Source: Chryseobacterium sp.
Lineage (GTDB): Bacteria; Bacteroidota; Bacteroidia; Flavobacteriales; Weeksellaceae
NCBI GenBank assembly: GCA_031277615.1
Contig: JAITMC010000018.1
Span: 124,001 to 188,000, forward strand
Direction of reading: 5' to 3'
Length of the DNA: 64,000 nucleotides
How positions within the stretch are numbered: position 1 is the first letter of the stretch; every line of letters starts with the position of its first letter. This document shows positions 43,675-52,793 of the stretch, piece by piece. The notes beneath the pieces were generated by a model. That model was not told the origin of the DNA. It saw nothing but the letters and a program-made list of their open reading frames with translations, and did no database searches. Made by a program: the position numbers and the translations under genes.

Positions 43675-44669
43675 GAATGGATACGAAAACAGAAATCAGA
43701 AACAACTGGACGAAAAAAGAAATTGAAGATATTTACCACCTGCCCCTTCTGGAGCTTATTTACAAGGCGGCAACCGTCCACCGTGAATGGCATGATCCGT
43801 CAGAAGTACAGGTTTCTACCCTGCTTTCCATAAAAACAGGAGGCTGCCCGGAAGACTGTTCCTATTGCGGACAGGCAGCCCGTTATCATACCAATATCAA
43901 AGTACAGGCACTTCTGCCTACTGAAACCGTTATTGCCCACGCCCAAAAAGCAAAAGACAGCGGATCATCCCGTTTCTGTATGGCGGCAGCATGGAGAGAA
44001 GTCCGGAATAACAGGGACTTTGACCGGGTTATTGATATGGTAAAAGGAGTGAACGAGCTGGGAATGGAAGTGTGCTGTACACTCGGGATGCTTACTGAAG
44101 AACAGGCGGTACGTCTTCAGGAAGCGGGATTGTATGCCTATAACCATAATCTGGATACTTCAGAACAGTATTACGAAGAAATTATTTCCACAAGAACTTT
44201 TGACAACAGGATCAATACCATCAATAATGTACGTAAGGCGGGAATTACAGTCTGTTCAGGAGGAATTATCGGACTGGGTGAAACTCACGGAGACCGTATC
44301 TCTATGCTTCTTACCCTGGCCACAATGCCGAAACATCCGGAATCTGTTCCTATCAATGCTTTGGCAAGGGTAGAGGGAACCCCGCTCGAAAATAATGAAA
44401 AAGTAGATTCGTGGGAAATGGTAAGAATGATTGCCTCCGCAAGAATTGTAATGCCTTCCTCTATGGTGAGACTGAGTGCCGGAAGAATTGAAATGACTGA
44501 AACTGAGCAGGCCTGGTGCTTTATGGCCGGAGCCAATTCCATCTTCACCGGAGAAAGAGAAACCCTTCTGGTTACCCCAAACCCGGGCGTATCCGAAGAT
44601 ATGAAGATGCTGCAAACCCTGGGGCTCAAACCCATGCCATCAAGCCGAAAAACGGAATCCTGTTGTTAA
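43671..44669 (+). CDS. bioB: Biotin synthase
   Basis: 332 aa, radical-SAM enzyme. The cluster motif [12 protein letters not shown] has Cys59, Cys63 and Cys66. [2Fe-2S] ligands are provided by [17 protein letters not shown] and [11 protein letters not shown] regions. It inserts sulfur into dethiobiotin. The usual ATG at 43671 overlaps bioD (ATGA); an ATG at 43677 is also possible. Conserved up to the end, with a short Lys/Ser/Cys tail. Confidence 0.97.
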   Translation: MRMDTKTEIRNNWTKKEIEDIYHLPLLELIYKAATVHREWHDPSEVQVSTLLSIKTGGCPEDCSYCGQAARYHTNIKVQALLPTETVIAHAQKAKDSGSSRFCMAAAWREVRNNRDFDRVIDMVKGVNELGMEVCCTLGMLTEEQAVRLQEAGLYAYNHNLDTSEQYYEEIISTRTFDNRINTINNVRKAGITVCSGGIIGLGETHGDRISMLLTLATMPKHPESVPINALARVEGTPLENNEKVDSWEMVRMIASARIVMPSSMVRLSAGRIEMTETEQAWCFMAGANSIFTGERETLLVTPNPGVSEDMKMLQTLGLKPMPSSRKTESCC

Positions 44670-44687
44670 ACCTTTAAAAAATAGAAT

Positions 44688-44783
44688 ATGAATTTCTGGA
44701 TCCTGATGATCATTATTCTGATATACATAATCAGACTGTTGTCTTATCTGATATCATACAGTGAAATTCATTCATTTTTCTGA
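44688..44783 (+). CDS. 31-codon membrane peptide between bioB and bioA
   Basis: MNFWILMIIILIYIIRLLSY start, stop at 44781. Almost entirely hydrophobic, one probable membrane helix, polar tail SYSEIHSFF. It has the same strand and order as the biotin genes and lies 18 bp from bioB's stop and 17 bp before the bioA ATG. No similar gene known to me. May be a chance ORF. Confidence 0.4.
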   Translation: MNFWILMIIILIYIIRLLSYLISYSEIHSFF

Positions 44784-44800
44784 TCTAAATTTTTTTTAAT

Positions 44801-46096
44801 ATGAACTCCCTTAAAGAAAGAGACAAAGCCGTCAACTGGCATCCTTATACCCAAATGAAAACGGCAGGTGATGCAGTTCCCATTATAAAGGGAAAAGGAG
44901 TTTACCTGTATGATGACCAAGGAAAAGCATACATTGATGCGGTATCATCCTGGTGGGTTACCTTACACGGCCATGCCCATCCCTATATTGCTGAAAGAGT
45001 ATTCCATCAGTTAAATACCCTGGAACAGGTAATTTTTGCAGGATTTACCCATGAGCCGGCCATTCAGCTGTCTGAAAACCTGTTGCAGCTGCTGCCGGAC
45101 AACCAGAAAAAGACCTTTTATTCTGATAATGGCTCCACTGCGGTGGAGGCGGCCCTGAAAATGTGTATTCAGTATGCATATAACAAAGGACAGAAAAAAA
45201 CAAAAATCCTGGCATTCAGAAATGCCTATCATGGGGATACTTTCGGGGCGATGTCCGTAAGTGGCAGAAGTGTCTGGACCCAGCCATTCGGGAATATGCT
45301 TTTTGAAGTCGTTTTTATTGATACTCCAAACCGCGGTAACCTTGACCGCTTAAAAAACCAGATCAGGGAAGCCGCTTCGGAAGCCGCCTGTTTTATTTAT
45401 GAACCGCTGGTTCAGGGAGCAGCAGGAATGCTGATGTACGAAGCTGAGGATCTTAACGAGCTGATGAAATATTGCAGGGAACTTCAGATATTAATGATTC
45501 AGGATGAGGTATTCACCGGTTTCGGAAGGACAGGGAAACTGTTTGCAGCCAATCATCTGTCTGAAGCTCCGGATATCATGTGTTTCTCCAAAGGACTGAC
45601 GGGCGGAACGATGCCTATGGGAATTACTACCTGCTCTCAGGATATTTTCGACGCTTTTCTGTCTGATGACCAATACAAAACCCTTTTTCACGGCCATTCA
45701 TTCACTGCCAGTCCTCTGGCCTGTACCGCGGCGCTGGCAAGCATGGAGCTCCTGTTGAGCGATAGCACGCAAACAGCCATAATGCGGATCTGTAAGCAGC
45801 ATTCAGAATTTGCAGCAGTTCTTGCAGGACATCCGAATATTGAAAAGGTGAGACAGACAGGAACCATTCTGGCTTTTGAATTTAAAACAGAAAAGAATAC
45901 CTCTTATTTTAATGAAACCGGAAAGGTATTGTATAAAGAATTCCTGAAACGCGGAATCATTATGCGTCCGTTAGGAAATATTATGTACCTCGTGCCGCCT
46001 TATTGCATTGCTCCCGAAGAGCTGGATGAAGTGTATAGAAACATTGTTGAAGTCGTGGATCAGGTAAGCGCAGGCCAGGTTGTCTGTCAGCATTAA
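44801..46096 (+). CDS. bioA: Adenosylmethionine-8-amino-7-oxononanoate aminotransferase
   Basis: 431 aa, class III aminotransferase. WHPYTQMKTAGDAVPI near the N-terminus, DAVSSWWVTLHGHAHP, YSDNGSTAVEAALKM, AYHGDTFGAMSVSG, IQDEVFTGFGRTG, and CFSKGLTGGTMPMGIT with the PLP lysine. Uses SAM as the amino donor to convert KAPA to DAPA. Last gene of the biotin operon; a hairpin follows the stop. Confidence 0.96.
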   Translation: MNSLKERDKAVNWHPYTQMKTAGDAVPIIKGKGVYLYDDQGKAYIDAVSSWWVTLHGHAHPYIAERVFHQLNTLEQVIFAGFTHEPAIQLSENLLQLLPDNQKKTFYSDNGSTAVEAALKMCIQYAYNKGQKKTKILAFRNAYHGDTFGAMSVSGRSVWTQPFGNMLFEVVFIDTPNRGNLDRLKNQIREAASEAACFIYEPLVQGAAGMLMYEAEDLNELMKYCRELQILMIQDEVFTGFGRTGKLFAANHLSEAPDIMCFSKGLTGGTMPMGITTCSQDIFDAFLSDDQYKTLFHGHSFTASPLACTAALASMELLLSDSTQTAIMRICKQHSEFAAVLAGHPNIEKVRQTGTILAFEFKTEKNTSYFNETGKVLYKEFLKRGIIMRPLGNIMYLVPPYCIAPEELDEVYRNIVEVVDQVSAGQVVCQH

Positions 46097-46119
46097 TACA
46101 GATTAGCTATTCAATAAGA

Positions 46120-46160
46120 GCCTCCGGAATAGAATTATCCGATTCGTTTCCGGAAGCTTT
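46120..46160 (+). terminator. Probable terminator of the biotin operon
   Basis: GCCTCCGGAA / TTCCGGAAGC imperfect stem followed by a few T. Confidence 0.5.
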
Positions 46161-46215
46161 GTTCTAAACAGGCAATTGGCTTATTTTTTGGAGTTCCCAT
46201 GCTAAATAACTTCCT

Positions 46216-46923
46216 ATGCTTTCAGTGTTTTTATTACAACTTGACTGGAAAGAATTATTGATGGGGCATGAAGAATGGTCTTTCATTCTAGAGATTATTC
46301 TGCGTACAATGATCATGTTTCTTACCATTATTATCGGTCTCAGGGTTCTGGGTAAAAGAGGAGTTAAGCAGCTTTCCCTTTTTGAGCTTGTGGTCATTAT
46401 CGGATTAGGATCAGCCGCCGGAGATCCGATGTTCAATAAAGATGTGGGAATTGTTTCCTCTATTATTGTTTTCGTCGTGATTATACTGTTGTACAGCATT
46501 GTTACTTATTTTATAGGGAAAAGTAAAAAATTTGAAAAACTGGTAGAAGGAAAGTCTATCTGTCTGATTCGGGACGGTGAATTTGCCATTGAAAACTTTC
46601 AGAAGGAAAATCTCGGAAGCGATGAATTTTTCGCTGAACTCAGACTGAAAGGAGTTTCCCAGCTGGGTCAGATTGAAACGGCCATTGAAGAAATTTCCGG
46701 TGAGATCAGCGTATTTTTCTATGAGGATTCATTGGTAAAACCAGGACTTCCGATTATGCCTGATTCCCTGGAACACTCTTTAAAGAATATTACCAAAGAA
46801 GGACATTATGCGTGTACTTTTTGTGGTCATACAGCACGAAAGTCTGAAGGGAATGCCGGAAACTGTTCCAAATGTAGAAAAAATGAATGGGTAGAAGCCA
46901 GCTTTAGAAAGAGAGTAACTTGA
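46216..46923 (+). CDS. DUF421 (YetF-like) membrane protein with C-terminal zinc ribbon
   Basis: 235 aa. Three membrane helices (about 20-95: FILEIILRTMIMFLTIIIGL, LFELVVIIGLGSAAG, IIVFVVIILLYSIVTYF), then a soluble DUF421 domain with ICLIRDGEFAIENF and GSDEFFAELRLKGV. The last 40 residues add Cys-x-x-Cys pairs (CTFCGH, CSKCRK), a zinc-ribbon-like end that is not usual in YetF. Role unknown; in Bacillus such proteins affect cell-surface or spore properties. No coupling to neighbours. Confidence 0.85.
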   Translation: MLSVFLLQLDWKELLMGHEEWSFILEIILRTMIMFLTIIIGLRVLGKRGVKQLSLFELVVIIGLGSAAGDPMFNKDVGIVSSIIVFVVIILLYSIVTYFIGKSKKFEKLVEGKSICLIRDGEFAIENFQKENLGSDEFFAELRLKGVSQLGQIETAIEEISGEISVFFYEDSLVKPGLPIMPDSLEHSLKNITKEGHYACTFCGHTARKSEGNAGNCSKCRKNEWVEASFRKRVT

Positions 46924-46975
46924 GATGATATTTTTAAAAGTTTGATTTTCAGCGATTAGTGATTTAATTTAACTT

Positions 46976-47042
46976 CGTTTTGTAAAAATGTAAAACGAAT
47001 TGTAAATCAATTCAATTTCTTACGCAACAATTATTATTTTTA
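46976..47042 (+). promoter_or_regulatory. LytTR-type direct repeat and -7 box, ahead of the regulator gene
   Basis: CGTTTTGTAAAA (46976-46987) and CGAATTGTAAAT (46996-47007), starts 20 bp apart; -7-like TATTTTTA at 47035-47042, 27 bp after the second box. Implies autoregulation. Confidence 0.6.
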
Positions 47043-47062
47043 CTGTGCCTAAAAACATAAAA

Positions 47063-47803
47063 ATGATAAGCATTGCGATCATAGAAGATGAGCCCGCGGT
47101 ACGTAAAGAAATAAGCTACCTGATCAAACAGGAACCCGATACAGAACTTATCGGATGGAGCGACAGCGTGCAGACCGCCGTAAAACTCATTCAGGAAAAA
47201 CAGCCTGATGTTATCCTGATGGATATCCAGCTCAGGGACGGGACGGCTTTTGATCTTCTTAAAGAATTAAATCCGATTCCTCAAAACATCATATTCATTA
47301 CAGCATACAACCATTTTGCCATCAAAGCTATTAAGTACGGGGCCTTGGATTATCTGCTGAAACCTGTTGATCAGACAGAACTGAGAGAATCGCTGGAACG
47401 TTACCGCAGGAAAAGCGAGAACAATCCGCAGTGGATGCAGCAGCTAATGCTTACCCAGCAGTCGATGGCCGTTTCAGATCTGCCTGAAAGTATTGCGCTT
47501 AATACCGTTCACAGCACCCATATTATTAAAGTTCAGGATATTGTTTATTGTAAAGGAGATGGACCTTATACTTTTTTCTTCCTGAGTAACGGAACAAAAG
47601 AGCTTATTTCCAAACCGCTGAAATATTATGAGGAATTATTACCGGCCCCCCATTTTCTGCGTACCCACCAATCTTATCTTGTCAATCGTCAGTATATTTC
47701 AGGACTGAACAAATCAGAATATATTGTCCTTAAAAATAAAGAGGAAATTCCGATTTCTCTCCGACGTAAAAATGCCATTTTAACCCATCTTTTGAATAGA
47801 TAA
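47063..47803 (+). CDS. LytTR family response regulator
   Basis: 246 aa from the ATG at 47063 (an upstream GTG adds six residues). Receiver domain with IIEDEPAVRKE, phospho-acceptor Asp54 in VILMDIQLRDG, and YLLKPVDQ with the conserved Lys. C-terminal LytTR DNA-binding domain (about 145-245) with IKVQDIVYCKGDGPYT, FLRTHQSYLVNRQYI and ISLRRKNA. LytTR regulators bind direct repeats about two helical turns apart; five such promoters lie in this region, one being its own. The kinase gene begins immediately after its stop codon. Confidence 0.95.
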   Translation: MISIAIIEDEPAVRKEISYLIKQEPDTELIGWSDSVQTAVKLIQEKQPDVILMDIQLRDGTAFDLLKELNPIPQNIIFITAYNHFAIKAIKYGALDYLLKPVDQTELRESLERYRRKSENNPQWMQQLMLTQQSMAVSDLPESIALNTVHSTHIIKVQDIVYCKGDGPYTFFFLSNGTKELISKPLKYYEELLPAPHFLRTHQSYLVNRQYISGLNKSEYIVLKNKEEIPISLRRKNAILTHLLNR

Positions 47804-49717
47804 ATGAAACAAATATTCCGGATTATCTGCTTTGGAACGGCTGCTTTGCTGGCTACAGGATGTAACAATAAGGATTCTGTGACGCAGGATAATGCGCTCT
47901 CCAAAAAGGTCGATCAATTAAAGGCTCTCCCTGTAAGCCCTAAAAATGCAGATTCCCTGATTGCGGTATGGCAAAAACTTGATAAAAATCCAGTAGTGGT
48001 AAAGGACACCATATTGTCTGCTTCAGTAAAATATAATATGGCAAGACTCTATGGAATGACGGGTAAAGATTCTGCCAGTTATTATGTAGAACAAGCTTTG
48101 GAACTTATAGAACCAACTTCCGGTGATCTTAAACTTAAGGCGCTTATATACAATGGAATAGGAAATATCCGAAGTATGGAGGCCAAACAGAAAGAGGCTG
48201 GTTATTATTACAATAAGGCAGCAGCTATTGTTTCCGATACTAATATTGACTTTAATAATGAGGCACGTTCTGCGGTCCTCCTTTCTGCAGCACAAAGCAA
48301 TCTCACTGCTTTTCAGTACAATCTTGCGGAAAAAATGAACCGTGCGGCTCTTCCTTTATCCCAGGCTCTTCCTGAAGGGCATATCAACAAACAAAGGGTG
48401 CTCGTTCAGCTTATATATACGCTCAGCACCTTGAAAAAACCGGCAGACAGTATAAGGCCTTACCTTCGCAAGCTGGAAGACCTCCATTTAAAGAATGCGG
48501 ATAAATATGATATCAGCTATCTGTATGATTCTAAAATGAAATATTTTGATTCTCAGGATCAAAAAGATTCACTGCTTCATTATCAGTTGCTGAAAGCGAA
48601 AGTAGATGAAGGGTCCAATCAGGGTAAGACAGATGCTGTTTATATCAATAACCTTTTTGTTGATTACAGCGATATTGCAACAACCTATACCCGGCTTAAA
48701 CAGGCGGAAAAAGCTCAGGTTTTCATTAACAAGACTGAAAAGCTGAAGGCGGCCAATTCAAAGCTGATCTACAATTATAATGAAGCATTATTTCTGAACA
48801 GCCGTGCTGCATTATATCATTTACAGGGAAAGCCCAATGAAGCCATTGAACTGATGCAGCAGGCAGCCCAGATTCAGAAGGAAGTATACCAGGCCGAGAA
48901 TACGCAGGCTGTTGCCGAGATGAATGCCATTTATCAGCTTCAGACCAAAGACCGCTCCATCCGTACTCTGAATGAAAATATCAAGATCAGCCAACTGGAG
49001 CTGGAACAGAATCACCTGTGGCTGATTATTTCCATCCTCGGATCTGTCCTTTTGATCTTTACCCTGCTGTTTTTATATTACAGCTTCCGCCAGCGTCGTA
49101 CAAGGCAGGAAAAAGAGAAACTCTTACTTCAGCAGCAGCTTCTCCGCACCCAGATGGAGCCGCATTTTATTTTCAATACCTTATCTGCCGTTCAGAGTTT
49201 CGTAAGGCTTGATAAAAAAGAAGATGCGATTAAATATCTTAACCGTTTCAGCCGTCTTCTCCGAAGCAGCCTGGAGCTGAGCCGTGAAAACCTGGTTCCG
49301 CTGAATGAAGAAATTGAAACCCTGGATAACTATCTGTGCCTTCAACAGATGCGTTATGACAATGCTTTCACCTATCATATTACCCAGCCGGCTGAGCAGG
49401 ATCTGGGAGCAGCCTTACTTCCCCCGATGCTGATACAGCCATATGTGGAAAATGCCATCATACATGGGATCAACCTGGATTCTCATACCGGCAATATTGA
49501 GGTTTGCTTTGTACTGGAGGATGATATCCTACAGGTTACCGTTACCGATACCGGCCGAAGTCAGGCTCACCAGGCAGATACTTCCCACCGTTCTTTATCA
49601 GGAATAATCAGCCGGGAAAGAATGCAGCTGCTGGGCAAAAAAGCAAGTGTGAACATTTCAAAAGATGCAAACAGCGGTACCGTAGTAACGCTTCTGATTC
49701 CTATTGTACATCCCTAG
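47804..49717 (+). CDS. Sensor histidine kinase, LytS/YehU type, with N-terminal TPR domain
   Basis: 637 aa. Exported N-terminal part starting with a lipobox-like LLATGCNNK, then about 370 residues of helical TPR-type repeats (e.g. KLKALIYNGIGNIRSMEAKQKEAGYYYNKA). One membrane helix at about 405-428 (LWLIISILGSVLLIFTLLF). Cytosolic His_kinase domain with QMEPHFIFNTLSAVQSF, His454, followed by an HATPase domain with LIQPYVENAIIHGI. It should phosphorylate the adjacent LytTR regulator (the ATG directly follows the regulator's stop). Extracytoplasmic TPR repeats suggest a protein or cell-wall ligand. Confidence 0.93.
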   Translation: MKQIFRIICFGTAALLATGCNNKDSVTQDNALSKKVDQLKALPVSPKNADSLIAVWQKLDKNPVVVKDTILSASVKYNMARLYGMTGKDSASYYVEQALELIEPTSGDLKLKALIYNGIGNIRSMEAKQKEAGYYYNKAAAIVSDTNIDFNNEARSAVLLSAAQSNLTAFQYNLAEKMNRAALPLSQALPEGHINKQRVLVQLIYTLSTLKKPADSIRPYLRKLEDLHLKNADKYDISYLYDSKMKYFDSQDQKDSLLHYQLLKAKVDEGSNQGKTDAVYINNLFVDYSDIATTYTRLKQAEKAQVFINKTEKLKAANSKLIYNYNEALFLNSRAALYHLQGKPNEAIELMQQAAQIQKEVYQAENTQAVAEMNAIYQLQTKDRSIRTLNENIKISQLELEQNHLWLIISILGSVLLIFTLLFLYYSFRQRRTRQEKEKLLLQQQLLRTQMEPHFIFNTLSAVQSFVRLDKKEDAIKYLNRFSRLLRSSLELSRENLVPLNEEIETLDNYLCLQQMRYDNAFTYHITQPAEQDLGAALLPPMLIQPYVENAIIHGINLDSHTGNIEVCFVLEDDILQVTVTDTGRSQAHQADTSHRSLSGIISRERMQLLGKKASVNISKDANSGTVVTLLIPIVHP

Positions 49718-49722
49718 TTCAA

Positions 49723-49791
49723 CGGATTGTAAATAATACAACACGGATTGTAAATAAGATCCGGTCAATCATCAATACTTTTTTACATTTA
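49723..49791 (+). promoter_or_regulatory. LytTR-type direct repeat and -7 box, ahead of the 49852 operon
   Basis: CGGATTGTAAAT at 49723-49734 and again at 49744-49755 (21-bp period), then 28 bp, then TACATTTA (49784-49791) as -7. Confidence 0.72.
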
Positions 49792-49823
49792 CCCCGGAAT
49801 TTTAAATTCCGGGGTAAATGTAA
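49783..49823. repeat. 41-bp near-perfect palindrome over the promoter
   Basis: TTACATTTACCCCGGAATTT, a single T, then its exact complement, AAATTCCGGGGTAAATGTAA. It overlaps the -7 box and transcription start of the 49852 operon. It has no U tract, so it is a poor terminator for the kinase mRNA. Confidence 0.8.
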
Positions 49824-49851
49824 TATGATAAAACACCAATGATCTGTTACC

Positions 49852-51141
49852 ATGAGATTAAAATCTGTCACAAGATATACATTTTTCATTCTCTTCACTA
49901 TAGGAAGCTTTTCTGCAATAGCCCAGGAAACTTCTCAGGCACAGCTGGACAAAGCCAGGGAACTTTATGAAAGCAAACATTACGGAGAAGCTTCCGCTTT
50001 ATGTGAAAAATTGCTGCAGAATGACTATAAAAATACTTATCTGCTCAATCAGTGCGGGTTGAGCTATTTCCAGCAGGGAAATTATGAGAAAGCCAAAGAA
50101 AAATTCCGTCTGGCCACTTTGTACTGTCCGCCGGGAGAGAAAGAAAATATGGCACTTTATTACTCTAACCTTTCGGCAAGCTATTCCCATATCGGCGATA
50201 ATGACAAGGCCTACGAAAATGCGGTAAAAGCTTATCAGCTGGACAACGAAAGACTCTGGAATGCAGCTTCTATGGCTCAGAATGCCGGTAAATACGAAGA
50301 ATGCCTTAAACTCATGAATAAGGCAGGAAAAGACAATCTTCATATTGCTTACTGGTCTTTATACGGAAGATGTTATTACCATACAAAAAGATATCAGGAA
50401 GCCGTAGAAAGCTATAGCTATTTCTTCAGCAAATACGATCCGGAGGATGAGTTTGTCACCCTGAATGCAGAAACCGAAGCCCATTATTTCCTGTATGCTT
50501 CACTGTACACCCTTGCTTCTGAAACGGATGAAAACAAAGCAGATGCAGCCCTTATCCGCATCAAAAAAATGATGGATGAATCAGGTACCAGGATTTCCAG
50601 CGAAAATATGATGAAAGGGTTTACCAATGCCGATAATATTTGCAATAAATATGGTTTTTCCGGGAATATATGCACCAAAATTTTCCGGACATGGATTGAG
50701 CATCCTACCGCTGAAGAAGAACTGAAATTTACCTATTACACTTTAAAAGATTACAGAAAAGCTTTTCAGCAATCCGAACATCTGATGCGCTCAGATAAGG
50801 GCATGGAAATCAAAGAAATGAATTACCTGTCTTCAGTACAGCTTTTCCTTGATGATTATTTTCAGAACAACCGGAAAGCAGATAGGGAAAAACTGAAGTC
50901 CGTAGGAGGTTTGTTTAAACAAATTCTTGATCAGAAAATATCCGGACACCCGGAATCTTACCGGGCGGACGATGATAACGCGGCTCTTCAGACCTTCAGA
51001 ATATTTAATGCCCGTTTTACCAAAAAGGAAGAACAGAAAGAAGCGGCATCACTGCTGATTGTCATCATGGAAAACCTGCCGGAAGGAAGAGATAAAACAG
51101 GCGTTATGGAAATTCTGAAAGCCGGATATATCAATAATTAA
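49852..51141 (+). CDS. Exported TPR-repeat protein
   Basis: 429 aa. Signal peptide (about 1-24, ending FSAIAQ). Several TPR helices: AQLDKARELYESKHYGEASALCEKLL, YLLNQCGLSYFQQGNYEKAKEKF, YYSNLSASYSHIGDNDKAYENAVKAY. Further repeats run to about residue 180, followed by less regular helices to the end. No enzyme motif. Likely periplasmic scaffold or binder; note that its sensor kinase also carries an exported TPR domain. First gene of a three-gene LytTR-controlled unit (12-bp gap to the next). Confidence 0.88.
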   Translation: MRLKSVTRYTFFILFTIGSFSAIAQETSQAQLDKARELYESKHYGEASALCEKLLQNDYKNTYLLNQCGLSYFQQGNYEKAKEKFRLATLYCPPGEKENMALYYSNLSASYSHIGDNDKAYENAVKAYQLDNERLWNAASMAQNAGKYEECLKLMNKAGKDNLHIAYWSLYGRCYYHTKRYQEAVESYSYFFSKYDPEDEFVTLNAETEAHYFLYASLYTLASETDENKADAALIRIKKMMDESGTRISSENMMKGFTNADNICNKYGFSGNICTKIFRTWIEHPTAEEELKFTYYTLKDYRKAFQQSEHLMRSDKGMEIKEMNYLSSVQLFLDDYFQNNRKADREKLKSVGGLFKQILDQKISGHPESYRADDDNAALQTFRIFNARFTKKEEQKEAASLLIVIMENLPEGRDKTGVMEILKAGYINN

Positions 51142-51153
51142 ATTACCACAATA

Positions 51154-52011
51154 ATGGAAAATCAACCCAACCCAACCCCTAATCCCAATAAAAAGAAAAT
51201 ACTGATCATTGCAGGAACAGCAGTTGTATTTTTGGCGGTCGGCGGCTTTGTTTATTTCAGTAAAAATCAACAGCCTTCATCAGTTCCCGGGAAAAATGTT
51301 AAAGACAGTCTGTTAACCGTTAAAAAAGACTCTGTTGCGGTAAAAGATACCCTGAAAAGTGTAGACTATGGTGAAGAAGGATCGCCCTATACTGAATACA
51401 GAGTGATTGCAAGCTCTGTGAACCTTCCTTCCGGGAAATTGAGTTTCGGAGATAAAGTATTTGCTGATGACAGCAAGTCTACCGAAGGCAGAAAGCTTAT
51501 TCTTCTCCAGGACCCTTACAAATATCCAAATACCTCAGGCTACGATGCAGATGCGGCGCTTTTCATAGAAGATTACCGTTTTGATGAGTACAAAAATAAT
51601 TTTTCTCTGCCGCCGTTTTCCTCATTACCTACCGGGGTGAAAAAGATTCTGATGAATGAAAACTACAGCGACGGTAACAAATACGCGATTACGCAGAATA
51701 AAGAAAGAGCTAAATCTTCAGTAGTTTTAGGTGATTTTGATGGTGATGGCATCCGGGATGCAGCCGTACTGATGGATAATAACGAAAAACAGATCAGCAG
51801 GCTTTTAATCATCTGTTCCAATGAGGTGACTAAACAGCCTTATATTGCTTTTGCTGAGAATTATTCGGATAAAATGAAAGTCAGCCTGGATCCGGCCGAT
51901 TATGCTCCGGTTTCCCGAAGTGGTCTTATTGTTACCGGGGAAGATATCGAACTGTCTGTCCTTTACGATCCTGATTCCCAGAAATTCAAAACAACTACCC
52001 AGGGAGAATAA
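51154..52011 (+). CDS. Single-pass membrane protein with FG-GAP-like calcium motif
   Basis: 285 aa. Cytoplasmic Pro/Asn-rich head, a membrane helix (about 15-37: ILIIAGTAVVFLAVGGFVYF), a Lys/Asp/Val linker, then an exported beta-rich domain. One clear VLGDFDGDGIRDAAVLMD segment matches the Asp-rich metal loop of FG-GAP/VCBS repeats. No family name known. Same motif style is seen in the 57208 protein. Middle gene of the unit. Confidence 0.8.
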   Translation: MENQPNPTPNPNKKKILIIAGTAVVFLAVGGFVYFSKNQQPSSVPGKNVKDSLLTVKKDSVAVKDTLKSVDYGEEGSPYTEYRVIASSVNLPSGKLSFGDKVFADDSKSTEGRKLILLQDPYKYPNTSGYDADAALFIEDYRFDEYKNNFSLPPFSSLPTGVKKILMNENYSDGNKYAITQNKERAKSSVVLGDFDGDGIRDAAVLMDNNEKQISRLLIICSNEVTKQPYIAFAENYSDKMKVSLDPADYAPVSRSGLIVTGEDIELSVLYDPDSQKFKTTTQGE

Positions 52012-52029
52012 TCTGCGAAAAGATGTTTT

Positions 52030-52728
52030 ATGGGAAAAGGTTTTAAACATATCACCAACCGTTTTTTCGATTATCTGGGAGCCGTTGTTGTCACGGCTAT
52101 GCTCATCGTGTTCATCTTTGTGGTGAATAATTACCATTATTTTATTTATGCGACGATCATTGCAGCGATTATCTTTATGGTAAGAAAGACATCAAAACAG
52201 GGATGGAAAGAAAAAGGAAAGTACTTCCTGATCCTGACGGGGCTGGTTTATGTTCCTTTACTCCTTCTTTTTTCGGTTTCACCTTTTTTAAGGTTTGCAG
52301 AGTTCCGGTGTACCCATGCCGGTTGGAAAACTGCGGAAGCAGAAGACCTCTCTTACCGGTCAGAATGGGAACCGCGACACAGAAGGTCCAGCGGATATGC
52401 CTATTCAGACATTTCGTACAGCTACCGGGTCGGGACACGCAGCTTTACCAATAAGGAACACAGTGTTGAAAAATTATACTATCCGGTTTGGGAAAGTGAC
52501 CGTAAAATTCTGGAACTGAAAGACTACCTTCTGCAAAGGACTAAGGAGCGAATCAGTAAAGGAAAATTTATCCTTCTGTACAACACTGAAACACCCTCTG
52601 AAAGTAAGTTTTTTATTTCCAGGCAGCTACTTTACCCGCAGGGTTCGGAACTCTATGCCTATATTATTTTTATCAGCATCATCTTTTTTTCAATGATTTT
52701 AAGTGCTGTGCTTTCCATGAGAAAATAA
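52030..52728 (+). CDS. DUF3592-like membrane protein
   Basis: 232 aa. About three membrane segments in the first 90 residues (AVVVTAMLIVFIFVV, HYFIYATIIAAIIFMV, ILTGLVYVPLLLLFSV) and one near the C-terminus (AYIIFISIIFFSMILSAVL). Between them an exposed domain with ISYSYRVGTRSFTNKEHSV and LLYNTETPSESKFFIS, the Y-x-Y-x-x-G-x-x-(Y/F) and Y-N-P-E-x-P-x-x-S-type signature of DUF3592. Role unknown. Confidence 0.75.
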   Translation: MGKGFKHITNRFFDYLGAVVVTAMLIVFIFVVNNYHYFIYATIIAAIIFMVRKTSKQGWKEKGKYFLILTGLVYVPLLLLFSVSPFLRFAEFRCTHAGWKTAEAEDLSYRSEWEPRHRRSSGYAYSDISYSYRVGTRSFTNKEHSVEKLYYPVWESDRKILELKDYLLQRTKERISKGKFILLYNTETPSESKFFISRQLLYPQGSELYAYIIFISIIFFSMILSAVLSMRK

Positions 52729-52793
52729 TTTGTATAACGTATTGTTTACCAGTCAAAACAGAAAGAAAACTCCCTTTTTAATAAAAAATATTG

